Origin: an archaeon
Lineage (GTDB): Archaea; Micrarchaeota; Micrarchaeia; Norongarragalinales; SBBD01
DNA: 6,361 nucleotides
NCBI GenBank assembly: GCA_005239845.1
Contig: SBBD01000037.1
Span: forward strand, 1-6,361
Direction of reading: 5' to 3'
This document shows, in pieces, positions 5,024 through 6,361 of the stretch. Position 1 is the first letter of the stretch, and every line of letters starts with the position of its first letter. The position numbers were made by a program, and so were the translations under genes. The notes below the pieces were generated by a model. The model was not told the DNA's origin. It was given only the letters and a program-made list of their open reading frames with translations, and made no database searches.

Positions 5024-5920
5024 CCGCCGTTGTTCCAGCTCTTTTCTCCCTTCTTCCGCCAGTCTGCTCCAATATCGCTCCTCCTTCATCTCTTCTTCCG
5101 AATCTCTTGCCTCCATCTTCCTTTGCCGTTCCGCTTTCGACTCCTTTTTCAGTTTAGGCACGCGCGCGTACAAGAGCCACGAGAGCGGGAAAAACGACGT
5201 GGCCGCCAAAAAACCAAGAAACCCTCCGAACCCGTTTTCGTTCCCCAAAATGCTTGCCAGCAATGAAATAACCGCCATTCCAAACGCCAGGACCAAAACG
5301 CCTTCCTCTCGCTCCCAAATCCTCCACCCCCCGTACCCGGTCTTGATTTTTCCCTGCAGCCTCACTCCCTTCACCCATTCCACTCCTGCAACCGTAAGCG
5401 AGTCCTCCCACACGTGCAGCAGGAAACCGAAAAGCAGGCCCAAACAAAAAGAAAGCCACAATCTGGACAAGGAAACCGCGGAAAACAGTCCCAACATGAT
5501 TAGCCCTCCAATGAGCCAGAAGCCAAAAACTAAAAGCGCCCCTTTCAGAGAGTGTAGGAGCCTCCGGTGGCCTTCCCACTTCTTTCCCCAAAGCCTCCCT
5601 CCCAACCACGCGACGGGCTTGTACGCCAGCCATTTCGTCAAGAGCCCTGCTGCTTTCAGCGCATAACCTCCCCCCACTCGCTTCCTGAACACCAGCGCAT
5701 CCTCCGCATCGGCATCCGGAAGCAGGCTTCCTACCAGCACGCCAATCCATGCCGCTCCCAAGGTGGCTACTAGCCCGGCGGCCATTTTCCACCCGCTTGC
5801 CAGCCCGGTCGTTGTTGCTGCCATCCCCCCTTCAAGAGCTCCCACGAAAGAGTAATACAACGCAAACAAGTATGCTCCTCCGACGAGCGCGGTGATGGCG
5901 AGGTGCGTCCGTCCTTTCAT
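5018..5920 (-). CDS. DUF457/YdjM-family membrane protein, putative metal-dependent hydrolase
   Basis: This 300-residue integral membrane protein carries the family's conserved polar residues: His6 in GRTHLAIT, Asp69 and Asp71 in GSLLPDADAED, His118 and His123 in GHRRLLHSL, and His169 and Asp173 in HVWEDSLTVAGVEW. These residues could bind a metal near the membrane face, hence the usual label of membrane-bound metal-dependent hydrolase; the substrate is unknown. Hydrophobic segments lie at about 8-28, 46-67, 126-147, 152-172, 206-226 and 231-251. The last 45 residues are highly charged and probably a coiled coil (from KLKKESKAERQRK to the end), beyond the family core. A weak TATA-like CTTAAAAG at 5943-5950 would start transcription at the ATG, giving a leaderless message. 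The stop touches that of the convergent micro-gene. Confidence 0.87.
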   Translation of the reverse strand: MKGRTHLAITALVGGAYLFALYYSFVGALEGGMAATTTGLASGWKMAAGLVATLGAAWIGVLVGSLLPDADAEDALVFRKRVGGGYALKAAGLLTKWLAYKPVAWLGGRLWGKKWEGHRRLLHSLKGALLVFGFWLIGGLIMLGLFSAVSLSRLWLSFCLGLLFGFLLHVWEDSLTVAGVEWVKGVRLQGKIKTGYGGWRIWEREEGVLVLAFGMAVISLLASILGNENGFGGFLGFLAATSFFPLSWLLYARVPKLKKESKAERQRKMEARDSEEEMKEERYWSRLAEEGRKELEQRRL

Positions 5921-5942
5921 ACCTTGAGCTTTGCCGTGTTCG

Positions 5943-5950
5943 CTTTTAAG
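5943..5950 (-). promoter_or_regulatory. Weak TATA-like element for the DUF457 gene
   Basis: The minus strand reads CTTAAAAG, centred about 26 bp before the ATG at 5920, so transcription would begin at or next to the start codon. No good ribosome-binding site precedes this start (only AAGGT directly abutting it), which fits a leaderless transcript. Confidence 0.4.
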
Positions 5951-5985
5951 GCCCGTGGAATCACTGGAAACGAGGCCGCCGCCGC

Positions 5986-5993
5986 TTTATATA
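5986..5993 (+). promoter_or_regulatory. Strong archaeal TATA box
   Basis: TTTATATA in the context CTTTATATACC, in otherwise G/C-rich DNA, is the best TATA box in the window. Transcription would start near 6015, about 13 nt before the GAGG at 6028 and 25 nt before the ATG at 6040. Confidence 0.7.
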
Positions 5994-6027
5994 CCTCGAA
6001 AGGCCGCTTTCCTTTACCCACTTTCAA

Positions 6028-6031
6028 GAGG
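6028..6031 (+). promoter_or_regulatory. Ribosome-binding site of the 42-codon gene
   Basis: GAGG (within AGAGGCG) lies 8 nt before the ATG at 6040 and downstream of the predicted transcription start near 6015. Confidence 0.5.
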
Positions 6032-6039
6032 CGTTGGAA

Positions 6040-6168
6040 ATGAATGTGCTGTTCTTCCGCGAAACGCAAGGGAAAAGGCAGCGAGAGGGAAAGGAACCGG
6101 ACCCACCCGCGGCTCCCGAGTCCTTCTTTACCGTGTTTTCAAGGCGCCTCGAGGCGAAAACCCTATGA
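6040..6168 (+). CDS. 42-residue protein, function unknown
   Basis: A short frame runs from the ATG at 6040 to the TGA at 6166-6168. The peptide starts MNVLFFRETQGKRQREGKE, has a proline-rich middle (PDPPAAPE) and ends FFTVFSRRLEAKTL; it is basic and has no evident domain. Three signals support translation: a strong TATA box at the right distance, GAGG 8 nt before the ATG, and a 4-bp ATGA overlap with the next start, typical of coupled genes. It may be a genuine small protein or a leader peptide controlling the next gene. No homologue is recognised. Confidence 0.5.
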   Translation: MNVLFFRETQGKRQREGKEPDPPAAPESFFTVFSRRLEAKTL

Positions 6169-6361
6169 TCGAAGACGAGCTTGCGCACTGGTTCAAGGAC
6201 GACCAGGGCCAGAACCACAAGAGCCTTCTGCGCTTGGAGACGGATCCTCCGACGGTGAACAACACCTATCCCCGCGACGGCGTCATCACGTTGAGGCTCA
6301 TGAACGGCGTCGGCACGTTGGGGTTCAAGCTGTCCCCCGACGAAGCGCTGCGCTTGGGCAC
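6165..6361 (+). CDS. Hypothetical protein, N-terminal part (3' end outside window)
   Basis: The frame opens at the ATG at 6165, overlapping the preceding stop (ATGA), and stays open to the window end, giving 65 codons. The visible part begins MIEDELAHWFKDDQGQNHKS, followed by likely beta strands (DGVITLRLMNGVGTLGFKLS) and the start of a helix (PDEALRLG). It appears soluble, with no signal peptide or membrane segment. I do not recognise the family from this fragment. Codon use (CGC, GGC, TTG, AAG) resembles the enzyme genes, which supports a real coding region. Confidence 0.7.
   Translation, partial: MIEDELAHWFKDDQGQNHKSLLRLETDPPTVNNTYPRDGVITLRLMNGVGTLGFKLSPDEALRLG

Noticed and set aside
4911..5666. 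251-codon plus-strand frame opposite the DUF457 gene
   Set aside because: The Ser/Pro/Lys-rich product is typical of antisense to a membrane protein, while the minus strand carries clear family motifs.
6024..6218. 64-codon minus-strand frame
   Set aside because: It overlaps the plus-strand pair that has a TATA box, a ribosome-binding site and an ATGA junction, and has no comparable signals.

Overview
The window is archaeal chromosomal DNA. The evidence is an archaeal mevalonate-pathway cluster (HMG-CoA synthase, archaeal-type thiolase, DUF35 zinc-ribbon/OB-fold protein), an archaeal-size aspartyl-tRNA synthetase, GGTGAT/GAGGT ribosome-binding sites, and TATA boxes about 25 bp upstream of starts, some apparently leaderless. 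GC content is moderate and genes are packed very tightly. The lineage cannot be fixed from the sequence; a compact euryarchaeal or DPANN-type archaeon is plausible.

Plus-strand block, 1-2861: the C-terminal two thirds of HMG-CoA synthase, two small membrane proteins of unknown function (68 and about 114 aa), acetoacetyl-CoA thiolase starting on an ATGA overlap, and the DUF35 protein. Thiolase, DUF35 protein and HMG-CoA synthase are known in archaea to form one complex that passes acetoacetyl-CoA between active sites, so the two inserted membrane-protein genes are the unexpected part. A 14-codon mini-ORF with its own ribosome-binding site lies between thiolase and DUF35.

Minus-strand block, 4840-2858: aspartyl-tRNA synthetase followed after 12 bp by an unrecognised 223-aa protein. 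The synthetase has His26 and Asn85 where the discriminating enzyme of Thermococcus kodakarensis has Trp26 and Lys85. This suggests a non-discriminating enzyme that also makes Asp-tRNA(Asn).

Right part, 4841-6361: a 38-codon gene (4907-5023) diverges from aspS around a shared A/T-rich TATA element. A DUF457/YdjM-type membrane protein with conserved His/Asp motifs runs on the minus strand (5920-5018). From the same 119-bp intergenic region a strong TATA box drives a plus-strand pair: a 42-codon gene (6040-6168), then an unrecognised gene starting at 6165 and cut by the window end.

Both convergent gene pairs end in overlapping stop codons (CTAA at 2858-2861, CTATAG at 5018-5023), and likely T-tract terminators lie inside the opposing coding sequence. 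I see no CRISPR array, insertion sequence, tRNA or rRNA gene, and no clear defence system. The most notable unknowns are the two membrane proteins in the mevalonate cluster, the 223-aa partner of AspRS, and the two micro-genes.
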